Of a stretch of DNA of 64,000 bases, positions 19,903 to 29,889 are shown in pieces. The stretch comes from an uncultured Pseudomonadales bacterium. Its GTDB lineage: Bacteria; Pseudomonadota; Gammaproteobacteria; Pseudomonadales; Balneatricaceae. Position 1 is the stretch's first letter. Every line of letters starts with the position of its first letter. The notes under the pieces were generated by a model, which worked only from the letters and a program-made list of their open reading frames with translations, made no database searches and had not been told where the DNA came from. The stretch is from NCBI GenBank assembly GCA_938084925.1, contig CALKFY010000039.1:29070-93069 (forward strand), in the 5' to 3' direction. The translations under genes were made by a program, and so were the position numbers.

Positions 19903-21282
19903 TTAATCGACAATAACTTCTGGCAATGGTTTTTTCATTACTCGTAATACGCGAATACATAACAATAAGGCTGCACAGCTTAAGCCAACAATTAAGCCAA
20001 TCCAGAAACCCGAAGCGCCCATGCTAGGCAGAAAATAGTCGGTCAAACCAAGGGTATATCCTAAAGGTAAGCCGACGCCCCAATAAGATAAGACAATCAT
20101 AATCATAGGCCAGCGCGTGTCTTTGAAGCCTCGTAGTATGCCCGCTGCGGCGACTTGGATGGCATCGGATAGCTGGAACATAGCGGCTAAGAAGAACAAA
20201 CTCACAGCAACATCAATAACGGTTTGGTCACTGGTGTAAACGCGGGCAATATACTCTGGCAATAATAGCATCAAACTACAAGTAAACATGGCTGTGAGTA
20301 AGGCTAAAGAAAAACCAATGATTGCCGTTTGTTTAGTCTCTAATGCTTGTTTCGAGCCGACCGCCTGGCCAATCCGAATAGTCAGGGCGATACCGATGCT
20401 TAAGGGCATCATAAAGCTTAAAGAAGTGAAATTTAGCACCAATTGGTGACTCGCTACTACTGTGGCACCCAAAGGTGCTAAAAATAGGGCGATGATGGCA
20501 AACATAGTGGACTCGATAAATATCGAAATGCCAATGGGTACACCTACTTTAAGTAGTTGCTTTAACACCGTCCAGCTAGGTTTGTGTACCTTTTCGAAGA
20601 AATTACACTGATGGTAAATAGGGCGTAGGTAAACATAAACAGCCATACCTATTACAGTTACCCAGGCACTTATTAAGGTTGCCCAGGCGCAGCCAACACC
20701 ACCCATGGCAGGTAAGCCTAACTTGCCATAAATAAATATGTAGTTAAGAGGGATGTTCACTAGGGCGCCAAGTAAGCCAAAGTAAACCATGGGTTTAGCA
20801 AGGCCTAGGCCTTCACTAAAGCTGCGTAAGGACTGAATGACGGCCGTAGCGGGTAATATAAATGAGGCAATGATGAGGTATTCTTGGGCAATGTGTCGAA
20901 TATCACCCTCCACGCCAACCGCGTCATAGACATAGATGATTTGGGTCAGAAGAAGTATGCCAGCGATGCCGCATATGACCGCTAGCCATAGCGATTGCTG
21001 AACTAGAGGGCCTATTCTATGCAGTTTGTCTGCGCCAAATGCCTGTGCCACATTAGGTGTAGTTGCCATGATGATACCAACTACAAGGATCATCACCGGG
21101 AATAATGAACTGCCGCCTATAGATACGCCAGCTAAGTCTACGGCGGAATACTGACCAGCCATAATGGTATCCACCACCGTTGAGCTTAGGTGTAGTAGTT
21201 CGGCAATAAGGATTGGTGTTGCAAGTTTGATGAACTTGCGCCACTGATCCCCAGCATGAAATGTTTGCGAGACAATTGACAT
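19903..21282 (-). CDS. MATE family efflux transporter
   Basis: 459 aa, polytopic; 'IAELLHLSSTVVDTIMAGQYSAVDLAGVSIG'. Confidence 0.9.
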   Translation of the reverse strand: MSIVSQTFHAGDQWRKFIKLATPILIAELLHLSSTVVDTIMAGQYSAVDLAGVSIGGSSLFPVMILVVGIIMATTPNVAQAFGADKLHRIGPLVQQSLWLAVICGIAGILLLTQIIYVYDAVGVEGDIRHIAQEYLIIASFILPATAVIQSLRSFSEGLGLAKPMVYFGLLGALVNIPLNYIFIYGKLGLPAMGGVGCAWATLISAWVTVIGMAVYVYLRPIYHQCNFFEKVHKPSWTVLKQLLKVGVPIGISIFIESTMFAIIALFLAPLGATVVASHQLVLNFTSLSFMMPLSIGIALTIRIGQAVGSKQALETKQTAIIGFSLALLTAMFTCSLMLLLPEYIARVYTSDQTVIDVAVSLFFLAAMFQLSDAIQVAAAGILRGFKDTRWPMIMIVLSYWGVGLPLGYTLGLTDYFLPSMGASGFWIGLIVGLSCAALLLCIRVLRVMKKPLPEVIVD

Positions 21283-21354
21283 GAATAAAGGTGTGAAAAA
21301 CTAAGGTGCGCTATAATAGCCGTTCACTTCAATTTATGCATTAGAAATTGCGAT

Positions 21355-21894
21355 ATGGAACACGGTGTTACGCGACTTATTGAACTTTTCAATGGGCTTT
21401 TTGCGGAATCTTACAATACCCGCTTGGTAGCTGGTTGTGGCGAACCAATTTACTTACCTGCTGATAATCAGACACCTTACAACCAAGTCGTGTTTGCTCA
21501 CGGTTACTTTGCCAGTGTTATGCACGAGGTGGCCCACTGGTGTGTGGCAGGTAAGGAGCGTCGTTTGCTGGAAGACTTCGGTTATTGGTATCGTCCCGAT
21601 GGGCGTACATCTGAGCAACAAGCGGAATTCGAGCTAGTGGAAGTGAAGCCGCAAGCCATGGAGTGGATATTTACCCAAGCGAGTAAGCGAAAGTTTCATG
21701 CCAGTGCTGATAACCTTAGCGGAGATGAGCATGATGATAGTCGCTTTCGCTTTGCTGTAGCAAAACAAGCCAGACATTATATTCAAGACGGTCTACCAGA
21801 GCGTGCAGCAGCTTGGTCCAAAGTCTTGCATGATGAGTTTGGTGGTGAGCTGGAGACTGATTGTTTCCGCTGGCTAGATGAGCCTAAAAACTAA
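21355..21894 (+). CDS. epmC: Elongation factor P hydroxylase
   Basis: 179 aa; 'HEVAHWCVAGKERRLLEDFGYWYRPDGRTSEQQAEFE' typical of EpmC/YfcM. Confidence 0.9.
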   Translation: MEHGVTRLIELFNGLFAESYNTRLVAGCGEPIYLPADNQTPYNQVVFAHGYFASVMHEVAHWCVAGKERRLLEDFGYWYRPDGRTSEQQAEFELVEVKPQAMEWIFTQASKRKFHASADNLSGDEHDDSRFRFAVAKQARHYIQDGLPERAAAWSKVLHDEFGGELETDCFRWLDEPKN

Positions 21895-21912
21895 TTTAGC
21901 TGGGTTGCTTAG

Positions 21913-22506
21913 CTATAAACTTTGCTCAAGCAAACTAATGATTTCTGTCACGGGGGTGGCGTGAGGAATGGTGGTAAACAGCTTGCCTTCACGGTCTATC
22001 AAATAGATGCGTGAAGTATGGTCCACTGTGTAGCCCATGGCTGAATCTTGCAGTGGCACATGGCGGAAATAGGCACCATACTGACGGGTTAGTTTTTCCA
22101 GATAAGGAAGATCGCCAGACAATCCCTTCATGGTAGGATAGAAGTATTCCGTAAAGGCCGCCATGTTTTCGAGTGTGTCGCGATCTGGGTCGACACTAAT
22201 AAATAATGGTTGAATCTGAGCTTGTTGGCCTTCATCCAAGCTACGCATGGCTGCCGATAGGGATGATAAAGCAGTAGGGCAAACATCTGGGCAAGACATA
22301 AAACCAAAATAAACAGCTACGAGCTTGCCTTGATAATCACTTAGGCTTACTTCGCCAGTATTGCTGTTGAGAGTGAATTCACCGCCCAAAGCAGCATAAG
22401 GATTTGGGCCTTTAGCTTGCCAGAAATCCTGGCTGGCAGCCCAAATGCCGGCACCAAATAACAGAATAAGACTTAATAGATAAGCTAGCTTGGATTTGGT
22501 GCTCAT
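21913..22506 (-). CDS. SCO1/SenC family copper chaperone
   Basis: 'YFGFMSCPDVCPTALSSL', 'SVDPDRDTLE', 'YTVDHTSRIYLID'; start set at MSTKSKLAYLL (22506). Confidence 0.9.
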   Translation of the reverse strand: MSTKSKLAYLLSLILLFGAGIWAASQDFWQAKGPNPYAALGGEFTLNSNTGEVSLSDYQGKLVAVYFGFMSCPDVCPTALSSLSAAMRSLDEGQQAQIQPLFISVDPDRDTLENMAAFTEYFYPTMKGLSGDLPYLEKLTRQYGAYFRHVPLQDSAMGYTVDHTSRIYLIDREGKLFTTIPHATPVTEIISLLEQSL

Positions 22507-22574
22507 GTGTTCTGATCCTTGGTTGTTGTTTTGATGTTGATGGCGCAGCTGGCAATGGTTCGTTGCATTATGAC

Positions 22575-23072
22575 CTATTGCTTGGGTTCGCCCAATATTC
22601 CGGGTTGTACATCTGCATCTGCTTGGCCATCTTCTGTAGAAGTAAAATAGAAAGAACCCTCGTATGGTGGTAGAAAATCTATTCGCCAAATCATGTCGTG
22701 GTCTGGAATGCAGTTGGGTAGAGGTGTGCTGGCCCGCCAGTTGCTATCTTCGTTATCCGTTAGCTTGTTCAGATTTATATCGAACTGACCCATGTACATA
22801 TTATGGCCACTCAAACGGACAGTGAGCGTGTCTGCATTAGGCAAACCAGAGAAGTTGATTTGTATAGGGGTTGGTGTGATAACCTGGCCCTCTTGAGGGC
22901 TAGTTACTTGCATGGTCGTGGTGGTGCCAGAGATCTCACTACTGCACCATTGATGACTAGCATCACAAACGTCACCGCGCTGACGTTTTTCCCATTCTAG
23001 GCCCACCATCAAACCAATAAAGGCAGCCATAATGGCAATGAGGGCGAGGCGTAGTTGGGTAATTTTGTTCAT
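22575..23072 (-). CDS. Hypothetical membrane-anchored periplasmic protein upstream of SCO1
   Basis: Start MNKITQLRLALIAIMAAFIG; TM anchor; 'LSGHNMYMGQFDINL', 'PLPNCIPDHDMIWRIDFLPP'. Confidence 0.75.
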   Translation of the reverse strand: MNKITQLRLALIAIMAAFIGLMVGLEWEKRQRGDVCDASHQWCSSEISGTTTTMQVTSPQEGQVITPTPIQINFSGLPNADTLTVRLSGHNMYMGQFDINLNKLTDNEDSNWRASTPLPNCIPDHDMIWRIDFLPPYEGSFYFTSTEDGQADADVQPGILGEPKQ

Positions 23073-23082
23073 GTTTGGTTGT

Positions 23083-23937
23083 TTACTCGGCGTCGCGATA
23101 GGGGTTGGCAGTATAAGTGCCAAGCATACGGATGTTTTTCGCGAAGTAAGCTAGCTCATCCATTGCCAATATCATATTTGGATCATCGGGATGGGCTTCA
23201 CAATCTACATGGAATTGAGTGGCGATCATGCGGCCACCTGGCGTGTAGCTTTCTAGCTTGACCATGTTCACACCATTGGTGGCGAAGCCACCCATAGCTT
23301 TATACAAAGCCGAAGGAATGTTACGCACGGTAAACAAGAAAGAAGTTATGTACTTCTTGTCAGTTTCTCGTTGCGGAATGTTGTGTTCACGGGATAAGAT
23401 CAAAAAGCGGGTGGTGTTACCGTCTACGTCTTGAAAGTTATCTTGTAAAATATCCAGCTCGTAAAGCTCAGCAGCTAGGCTAGATGCAATTGCAGCGTGG
23501 CTTGGGTCTTGGCGTTGGCTAACTTCTACCGCTGCTCCCGCAGTATCTAAGGTGGCTCGAGGGAGCATACCCAAGCTGTTGGTACGTTTGTAGCACTGGG
23601 CAAGCGCTTGGGGGTGAGAGGCAACGGTTTTGATGTTATCAATGCTGCTACCTTTAATGGCCATCAGGCAATGATTAACCGGCTCAAAATGCTCACCAAT
23701 GATATACAAAGAAGTTTGGGGTAGTTGTCGATATATTTCTTCCACCCGTCCGGCTGTTGAATTTTCAACAGGAATCATGGCGATATCGGCTTCTCCGCGC
23801 TCTACGGTTTGCATGGCATCGGCAAAAGTAAGGCAGGCCAGGGTAGGAATGCCAGGAAACACTTTTGTACATGACAAGTGGGAATAGGCGCCTTCATGGC
23901 CTTGAAAGGCTAGGACTTTTGGGTGGGTGTCGTTCAT
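23083..23937 (-). CDS. pheA: Prephenate dehydratase (no chorismate mutase domain)
   Basis: 284 aa; 'AFQGHEGAYSH', 'IPVENSTAGRVEEIY', 'GNTTRFLILSR', C-terminal ACT-like 'LESYTPGGRM'. Confidence 0.9.
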   Translation of the reverse strand: MNDTHPKVLAFQGHEGAYSHLSCTKVFPGIPTLACLTFADAMQTVERGEADIAMIPVENSTAGRVEEIYRQLPQTSLYIIGEHFEPVNHCLMAIKGSSIDNIKTVASHPQALAQCYKRTNSLGMLPRATLDTAGAAVEVSQRQDPSHAAIASSLAAELYELDILQDNFQDVDGNTTRFLILSREHNIPQRETDKKYITSFLFTVRNIPSALYKAMGGFATNGVNMVKLESYTPGGRMIATQFHVDCEAHPDDPNMILAMDELAYFAKNIRMLGTYTANPYRDAE

Positions 23938-24033
23938 GTCGTGAAATAATCAAGTCAATTCAAGCCTTAGTGTACCAAAAACTGGCCCTAAGTTGGTATC
24001 ATTGGCGTTTTATATGACAACAAAAATTTTTCT

Positions 24034-24738
24034 ATGACTCCATCACGCTTGGCCAAGTTTCAAGACACCTTGGCACGACGTCAACTCGACCTTACTATCA
24101 TCACTGACCAAGTGAACAAGGGCCAGAATATTGCGGCTTTACTGCGCACCTGCGATGCCGTTGGTATTCATCGTGCACATGCAGTCACGCCAACGGAAGG
24201 ATATCGTGATTATGGTGGTACTGCCCGTGGTAGCCACCAATGGGTGAGTGTTGAGCAATACGCTCAAGTGGACGCAGCTTTAGTTGCAGCAAAGCAACAG
24301 GGTATGCAGTTGGTCGCCGCACATTTTAGTGATGCAGCGGTGGATTTTAGGGAGCTGGATTATACGCAACCGACGGCGTTGATTTTAGGTGCAGAAATGG
24401 AAGGTGTCAGTCCTGACGCTGTGGCAGCTGCAGATCATCATGTGGTAATTCCCATGTTAGGTATGGTGCATTCTTTCAATGTATCCGTTGCGGCAGCAGT
24501 GATATTGTTGGAAGCCCAGCGCCAGCGCGAACTGGCAGGTATGTATGCAAAACCCCAGTTGGAAGGGCGTGATTATGCTGATACCTTGTTTCGATGGTGT
24601 CATCCGGCTATTGCTGATTATTGTCATCGCTACGGTTTGCAATATCCGCCTATGGATGAAAATGCTGAAGTGCCAAATTTAAGCCAATGGTATGCCCTGG
24701 CTCGTGCTGGAACCGCTAAGTTACGTACATTTGACTGA
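24034..24738 (+). CDS. trmH: tRNA (guanosine(18)-2'-O)-methyltransferase
   Basis: 234 aa SPOUT; 'NIAALLRTCDAVGIHRAHAV', 'ILGAEMEGVS', 'MLGMVHSFNVSVAAAVIL'. Confidence 0.92.
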   Translation: MTPSRLAKFQDTLARRQLDLTIITDQVNKGQNIAALLRTCDAVGIHRAHAVTPTEGYRDYGGTARGSHQWVSVEQYAQVDAALVAAKQQGMQLVAAHFSDAAVDFRELDYTQPTALILGAEMEGVSPDAVAAADHHVVIPMLGMVHSFNVSVAAAVILLEAQRQRELAGMYAKPQLEGRDYADTLFRWCHPAIADYCHRYGLQYPPMDENAEVPNLSQWYALARAGTAKLRTFD

Positions 24739-24781
24739 CATAAGTCTGGTGGCTCTTAATCATCATTAAGGAAGGTCTTAT

Positions 24782-25942
24782 ATGACCAAATTGAATATTG
24801 TTGCTGACGAAAATATCTTACTATTGGAAGAGTTTTTTGCTCCGATTGCTAATATAACTAAGCTTGACGGGCGTGCTATTCGGTCACAACAGGTAGCGCA
24901 AGCGGATGCCTTGGTGCTGCGCTCTACGGCACAGGTGACATCTGAATTGTTGGCTGGTAGTAAGGTTCAGTTCGTCGGTACTTGTACCATCGGCATTGAT
25001 CACTTAGACACACAGTACATGGATGCCAATGGCATAGCGTGGCACAACGCACCAGGTTGTAATGCTGAAGGTGTCGTTGACTATGCCATTAGCGCTATCA
25101 ACCATGCTTGGCAAGTACATGGCAAAGACCCTCGAGAGGCTATCATTGGCGTGGTAGGTGCTGGTAACGTAGGTGGTCGCTTGATCAAGCGCCTGCAAGC
25201 GGCAGGTCTTAAAGTGATCTGTAGTGACCCTCCTAAGCAAGCTTCGCAGCAGTTCCCTGAATTGCCTTATGTAAGTTTGAGTGAGCTATTAGAAACGGCA
25301 GATATTGTTAGTTTACACACACCTTTGACCAGGTCTGGGAAAGACGCAACTCTTAATTTATTAAACGCTAATTTGCTTCAATGTATACGCCCAAATAGTG
25401 TTTTAATTAGTGCAGGTCGAGGTGAAGTGGTAGAACAGCCTGCATTGTTGCAACGTATGCAAAGCCAGAATGACTTGTTTGTATATTTGGATGTGTGGCA
25501 GCAAGAGCCAAATGTGGATCCTGCCATTACGCCTTATTGCCAAATTGTTACCCCGCATATAGCAGGGCACTCGTTAGAAGGTAAGGTGCGTGGCACAGAA
25601 ATGATTTACCAAAGTTTATGTAAACACTTTGCGTTGCCTATTACCCAAACCTTGGCGCCTTTGTTGCCAGAGGCTGCGGCGCAGCAGCTAGCTGTTGGTG
25701 CCTCAAGTGATGTCAAGATGGTATTAAATGCCGCCGTTAACAGTGTTTATAATATCTCCCAAGATAGCGATCGAACGCTGCAGGTATTGCCTAAACAAGC
25801 GGGTAAACAGGTCGCTAGCGAGTTTGATAATCTGCGTAAGCAGTACCCAATACGCCGCGAATTTAGCACTCTTAACCTGTTAGGCATACAGAAGTTAGAA
25901 GACCGTAAGTTGCTATCAGGTCTAGGCTTTAAGGTGTCTTAA
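24782..25942 (+). CDS. pdxB: 4-phosphoerythronate dehydrogenase
   Basis: 386 aa; 'GTCTIGIDHLD', 'GVVGAGNVGGRL', 'TPHIAGHSLEGKVRGTEMIY'. Confidence 0.92.
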   Translation: MTKLNIVADENILLLEEFFAPIANITKLDGRAIRSQQVAQADALVLRSTAQVTSELLAGSKVQFVGTCTIGIDHLDTQYMDANGIAWHNAPGCNAEGVVDYAISAINHAWQVHGKDPREAIIGVVGAGNVGGRLIKRLQAAGLKVICSDPPKQASQQFPELPYVSLSELLETADIVSLHTPLTRSGKDATLNLLNANLLQCIRPNSVLISAGRGEVVEQPALLQRMQSQNDLFVYLDVWQQEPNVDPAITPYCQIVTPHIAGHSLEGKVRGTEMIYQSLCKHFALPITQTLAPLLPEAAAQQLAVGASSDVKMVLNAAVNSVYNISQDSDRTLQVLPKQAGKQVASEFDNLRKQYPIRREFSTLNLLGIQKLEDRKLLSGLGFKVS

Positions 25943-25943
25943 T

Positions 25944-27071
25944 ATGGGTTTTAAGTTAGGTCTTATTGTTAATCCGCTGGCGGGTCTTGGTGGTAGTGTG
26001 GCTCTTAAAGGTAGTGATAATGTCGCTAAGGAAGCCTTAGTCAGGGGAGCTGTTCCGCGTGCCAATGAACGTTGCCAAATTGCACTGCAGGCCTTGCAAG
26101 GTATGGACGTAGAGGTTTTTTGCTGGGCCAAAGATATGGGTGAAGATTGTGCCCGTAATGCTGGCTTTAAAGTAAAAGTCTTGGGTAAGGCTGTCAATCA
26201 GCCGTCCACCGCACAGGACACTTTAGATGCTGCTCAAGGCTTAGTAGCTGCCGGTGTATCGGTGATTATGTTTGTTGGTGGTGATGGTACGGCTAGGGAT
26301 ATGCTGGAAGCTATTGGTGACCAAGTTCCTGTGGTTGGTGTACCTGCCGGCGTGAAGATTCATTCGGGAGTTTACGGTATTACTCCTAAGGCCGCTGGAC
26401 AGGTAGTGGCTCAGTTAATGCAAGGAGACTTGGTGAGTTTACGTAGCCACGAGGTGCGCGACATAGATGAAGTGGCTTTTCGTGAGGGTAAGGTAAGATC
26501 ACGCTATTACGGTGAACTACTGGTCCCAGAAGCACACCAGTATATGCAAGCGACCAAGTCCAGTGGTGTTGAAGTAGAAGAGTTGGTGCTACATGATATA
26601 GCAGAATTTATGCTTGAGAATATGCATGATGATGTGCGCTATATCATGGGCTCTGGCTCTACGGTGGCTGCGGTAATGTCTGTGCTCGGGCTAGAAAACA
26701 CCTTGCTAGGTGTCGATGTCGTAGAAAATGGTGAACTGTTGGCCGCGGATGTTACCGCGCAACAGTTACTTGAACTGTGCGGTGACCCTGAAGACGGCAA
26801 AAAATGTGAAATGGTGTTGACCTTGATTGGTGGGCAAGGCCATGTCTTTGGTCGTGGCAATCAGCAATTAAGTCCGCAGTTAATTCGCTCTATCGGCCTA
26901 GATAAAGTACACATTTTAGCTACCAAAACTAAGCTCAAAGCACTTAATAATCAGCCCTTACTGGTGGATACAGGTGATCCAGATTTAGATGAGGAACTGC
27001 AAGGCGTAGTGCCCGTTATTTGTGGCTTTAATGATCATGTTTTATACCCTATAGGCAACCCTCATGTCTGA
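25944..27071 (+). CDS. ATP-NAD kinase family protein (AcoX-like)
   Basis: 375 aa; 'GLIVNPLAGLGG', 'FVGGDGTARDM', 'GVPAGVKIHSGVYGITPKAAG'. Confidence 0.8.
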   Translation: MGFKLGLIVNPLAGLGGSVALKGSDNVAKEALVRGAVPRANERCQIALQALQGMDVEVFCWAKDMGEDCARNAGFKVKVLGKAVNQPSTAQDTLDAAQGLVAAGVSVIMFVGGDGTARDMLEAIGDQVPVVGVPAGVKIHSGVYGITPKAAGQVVAQLMQGDLVSLRSHEVRDIDEVAFREGKVRSRYYGELLVPEAHQYMQATKSSGVEVEELVLHDIAEFMLENMHDDVRYIMGSGSTVAAVMSVLGLENTLLGVDVVENGELLAADVTAQQLLELCGDPEDGKKCEMVLTLIGGQGHVFGRGNQQLSPQLIRSIGLDKVHILATKTKLKALNNQPLLVDTGDPDLDEELQGVVPVICGFNDHVLYPIGNPHV

Positions 27072-28002
27072 TGTTTTAAGTGTTTCCGAGCTAGTTGCTC
27101 ATATTCAACCTAAGCTGACTACTTTGCGTAACAACCAGGCGCGGCGTCTGCTGCATGGTCGTGGTGCTTGCTTTGCTGGTTGGCAGCATCTGAATATTGA
27201 TTATTATGCGGGTGTCGTGTTGCTGACTTGGTTTGCTGAACCTAGTTCGGAGCAAGCGTTGCAAGAAGCTTTGTTGGCCGCCTTTGCCGAACAAGATGAG
27301 ACTTTGTTAACCGGTATAGCGAGCCAGTATCGACATATCAGGCCTGCTACTACCCATGTTTTGTGGGGTGAGGTGCCTGATAAGCTAATAGCGACAGAAG
27401 GTGAAATGCAATTTTGGGTTGATATGAAACGCCAAAATAGCGGTTTGTTTATGGATATGGCTCCGGGCCGGCAGTGGTTGCTAGACAATGCTTCAGGTAA
27501 GCAATTGCTGAATACCTTCGCTTTCACCTGTAGCTTGTCTGTGGCAGCTATTGCTGGTGGTGCCCAGCGAGTGGTGAATATTGATATGAACGGCGGTGTA
27601 TTAAACCGTGGTCGTGAAAACCAAACGCTTAACGGTCAGCAAAGTGCGGATGTTGAATATTTGCCTTACAAGGTACTTAACAGCATTGGCAAGTTAGAGC
27701 GTAAAGGGCCCTTTGATCTATTAATTTCTGATCCACCGACCTTTCAGCGCGGCAGTTTTGAGTTTGATAAAGATTATGCTCGTTTGTTGCGTCGTCTACC
27801 AAGACTGTTAGCCTCAGAAGCGACTTTGCTGCTGTGTTGTAACAGTCCGCGGGTAACGGAGGTTGAGTTTCGTCAGCTGGTGGCGGATAACTTGCCTGAA
27901 GCGGAGTTTGTGGAACGGTTGCCCAGCAATGAAGACTTTGTAGAGCAGGGCCAAGCCCCGCTCAAAGTCTTGAGGTATCAATATACAGCTAGCGCAGATT
28001 AA
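27064..28002 (+). CDS. Class I SAM-dependent methyltransferase (RlmI/RlmK-like)
   Basis: 312 aa; 'QNSGLFMDMAPGRQWLLDNASGKQLLNTFAFTCSLSVAA', 'LLISDPPTFQRG'. Confidence 0.8.
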   Translation: MSDVLSVSELVAHIQPKLTTLRNNQARRLLHGRGACFAGWQHLNIDYYAGVVLLTWFAEPSSEQALQEALLAAFAEQDETLLTGIASQYRHIRPATTHVLWGEVPDKLIATEGEMQFWVDMKRQNSGLFMDMAPGRQWLLDNASGKQLLNTFAFTCSLSVAAIAGGAQRVVNIDMNGGVLNRGRENQTLNGQQSADVEYLPYKVLNSIGKLERKGPFDLLISDPPTFQRGSFEFDKDYARLLRRLPRLLASEATLLLCCNSPRVTEVEFRQLVADNLPEAEFVERLPSNEDFVEQGQAPLKVLRYQYTASAD

Positions 28003-29227
28003 TTGCCGAAGGGTCGTTACGCAGGGTAGCTAGATAAGTGGCTATACGCCCAACGGCCTCAATCAATTGTTCTTCGTGAGGTAGGAACACTACGCGGAAG
28101 TGATTATGGTCGTTGAGGTTAAAGCCACTACCTTGCACGACCAGTACCTTTTGTTGGGACAGTAGGCCAAAGGCAAACTTTTCGTCGTTATCGATTGAGT
28201 ACACTTCTGGATCTAAACGCGGGAATAAGTACAAGGCGCCTTTGGGCTTGTGGCAGGTAACCCCGGGCAGAGCCGTTAGCATTTGCCACGCAAGGTCCCT
28301 TTGACGAATTAGGCGGCCATCCCCTTCGATTAACTCATTAATGCTCTGGTAGCCGCCTAAGGCTGTCTGAATGGCGTGCATGGAGGGGACGTTGGCGCAT
28401 AAGCGCATGCTGGCCAGCATATCTAAACCTTGGATATAGTCCTTGGCTCGATGTTTGGCCCCAGAAAGCACCATCCAGCCCGATCGGAAACCTGCGGCGC
28501 GGTAGGTTTTGGATAAGCCATTAAAGCTAACAAAGAAAACATCGTCGGCTAAGCTAGCCATAGGTGTCGCTACCACACCGTCATAAACGATCTTGTCATA
28601 GATTTCATCAGCGTAGATAGTCAGATTGTTTTGACGCGCTAATTCGATGATGGCTTCTAGGGTTTCATCACTGTATACCGCACCTGTAGGGTTATTAGGG
28701 TTAATAACCACGATGCCTTTAGTGCGTGGGCTGATTTTGCTCTTGATGTCATCTAGATCCGGCTGCCAGCCATTTCCTTCATCACAACGATAATGCACTG
28801 GGCTGCCACCTGATAAAGCTACAGCTGCAGTCCATAGGGGATAGTCTGGCGAAGGTATTAGGACCTCGTCACCTTCATTAAGTAGGGCTTGCATGGCCAT
28901 GACGATCAACTCACTAACACCATTGCCGATATAAATGTCTTCGATAGTGACATTGGCAATACGCTTGCGTTGACACTCATGCATGACGGCTTTGCGCGCT
29001 GAAAATAAACCCTTTGAATCGCAGTAGCCTTGCGCGTTAGGCAGGTTGTGCACAACATCTTGCATAATTTCTTCAGGTGCATCAAAGCCAAACGGAGCAG
29101 GGTTGCCGATATTTAACTTGATGATGCGACTACCTTCGTCTTCTAGGCGTTTGGCTTCTTCCATCACTGGGCCACGAATGTCGTAGCACACGTTGTTGAG
29201 CTTTTGAGATTTTTTAATCTGAGACAT
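27989..29227 (-). CDS. alaA: Alanine-synthesising PLP aminotransferase
   Basis: 412 aa; 'IGNPAPFGFDAPEEI', 'NPNNPTGAVYS', 'FNGLSKTYRAAGFRSGWM'. Confidence 0.88.
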   Translation of the reverse strand: MSQIKKSQKLNNVCYDIRGPVMEEAKRLEDEGSRIIKLNIGNPAPFGFDAPEEIMQDVVHNLPNAQGYCDSKGLFSARKAVMHECQRKRIANVTIEDIYIGNGVSELIVMAMQALLNEGDEVLIPSPDYPLWTAAVALSGGSPVHYRCDEGNGWQPDLDDIKSKISPRTKGIVVINPNNPTGAVYSDETLEAIIELARQNNLTIYADEIYDKIVYDGVVATPMASLADDVFFVSFNGLSKTYRAAGFRSGWMVLSGAKHRAKDYIQGLDMLASMRLCANVPSMHAIQTALGGYQSINELIEGDGRLIRQRDLAWQMLTALPGVTCHKPKGALYLFPRLDPEVYSIDNDEKFAFGLLSQQKVLVVQGSGFNLNDHNHFRVVFLPHEEQLIEAVGRIATYLATLRNDPSAINLR

Positions 29228-29409
29228 GGTGATATTTTTGTAGTGTGATAATAAAAACTAATCATACGTGGTAAAAAATATTAATCAATTCCAAAATGAG
29301 ACATGTTTTAGTTTTTTTCGTCCACTTGCCTAATAATTTGTTAGTCTTGTCATAAGTGTAGTGTACAGAGGCTTTGGTGCTGCCATTAGGGGCGCAATAG
29401 GACGATATT

Positions 29410-29829
29410 ATGAATGACGAAAACGATAACCGGGAATATAGAACATTGAGCGATTTAGAGTGGCAGCAGAAACTTAGTCCAGAGGCATACCAAGTATGTA
29501 GACAAAAGGGCACCGAGCGACCTTATAGTGGTCAGTTTGATCAGCACTTTGAACCAGGGGTTTATACCTGTCTTTGCTGTGGGACGGAATTGTTTGTAAG
29601 TGACAGTAAGTTTAATGCCGGTTGTGGTTGGCCTAGCTTTGATGCCGAAATAACAGCGGGACGAATTACTGAAACTAAAGATGTGAGTCACGGTATGATT
29701 CGTACTGAAGTCACTTGTCAGCACTGCGATGCTCATTTAGGGCATGTTTTTGATGATGGGCCAACTAGCACAGGATTGAGGTACTGTATTAACTCTGTGG
29801 CTTTGGACTTTGCTAAGTCAAAGAAATAG
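29410..29829 (+). CDS. msrB: Peptide-methionine (R)-S-oxide reductase
   Basis: 139 aa; 'RPYSG', '[11 protein letters not shown]', 'CGWPSF', 'LGHVFDDGP', '[11 protein letters not shown]'. Confidence 0.95.
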   Translation: MNDENDNREYRTLSDLEWQQKLSPEAYQVCRQKGTERPYSGQFDQHFEPGVYTCLCCGTELFVSDSKFNAGCGWPSFDAEITAGRITETKDVSHGMIRTEVTCQHCDAHLGHVFDDGPTSTGLRYCINSVALDFAKSKK

Positions 29830-29889
29830 ATACCGACCTACTTGACCAGTAAGTGATGCGAATGTAGGCCGGCAAGAGCATTAGAAGGT

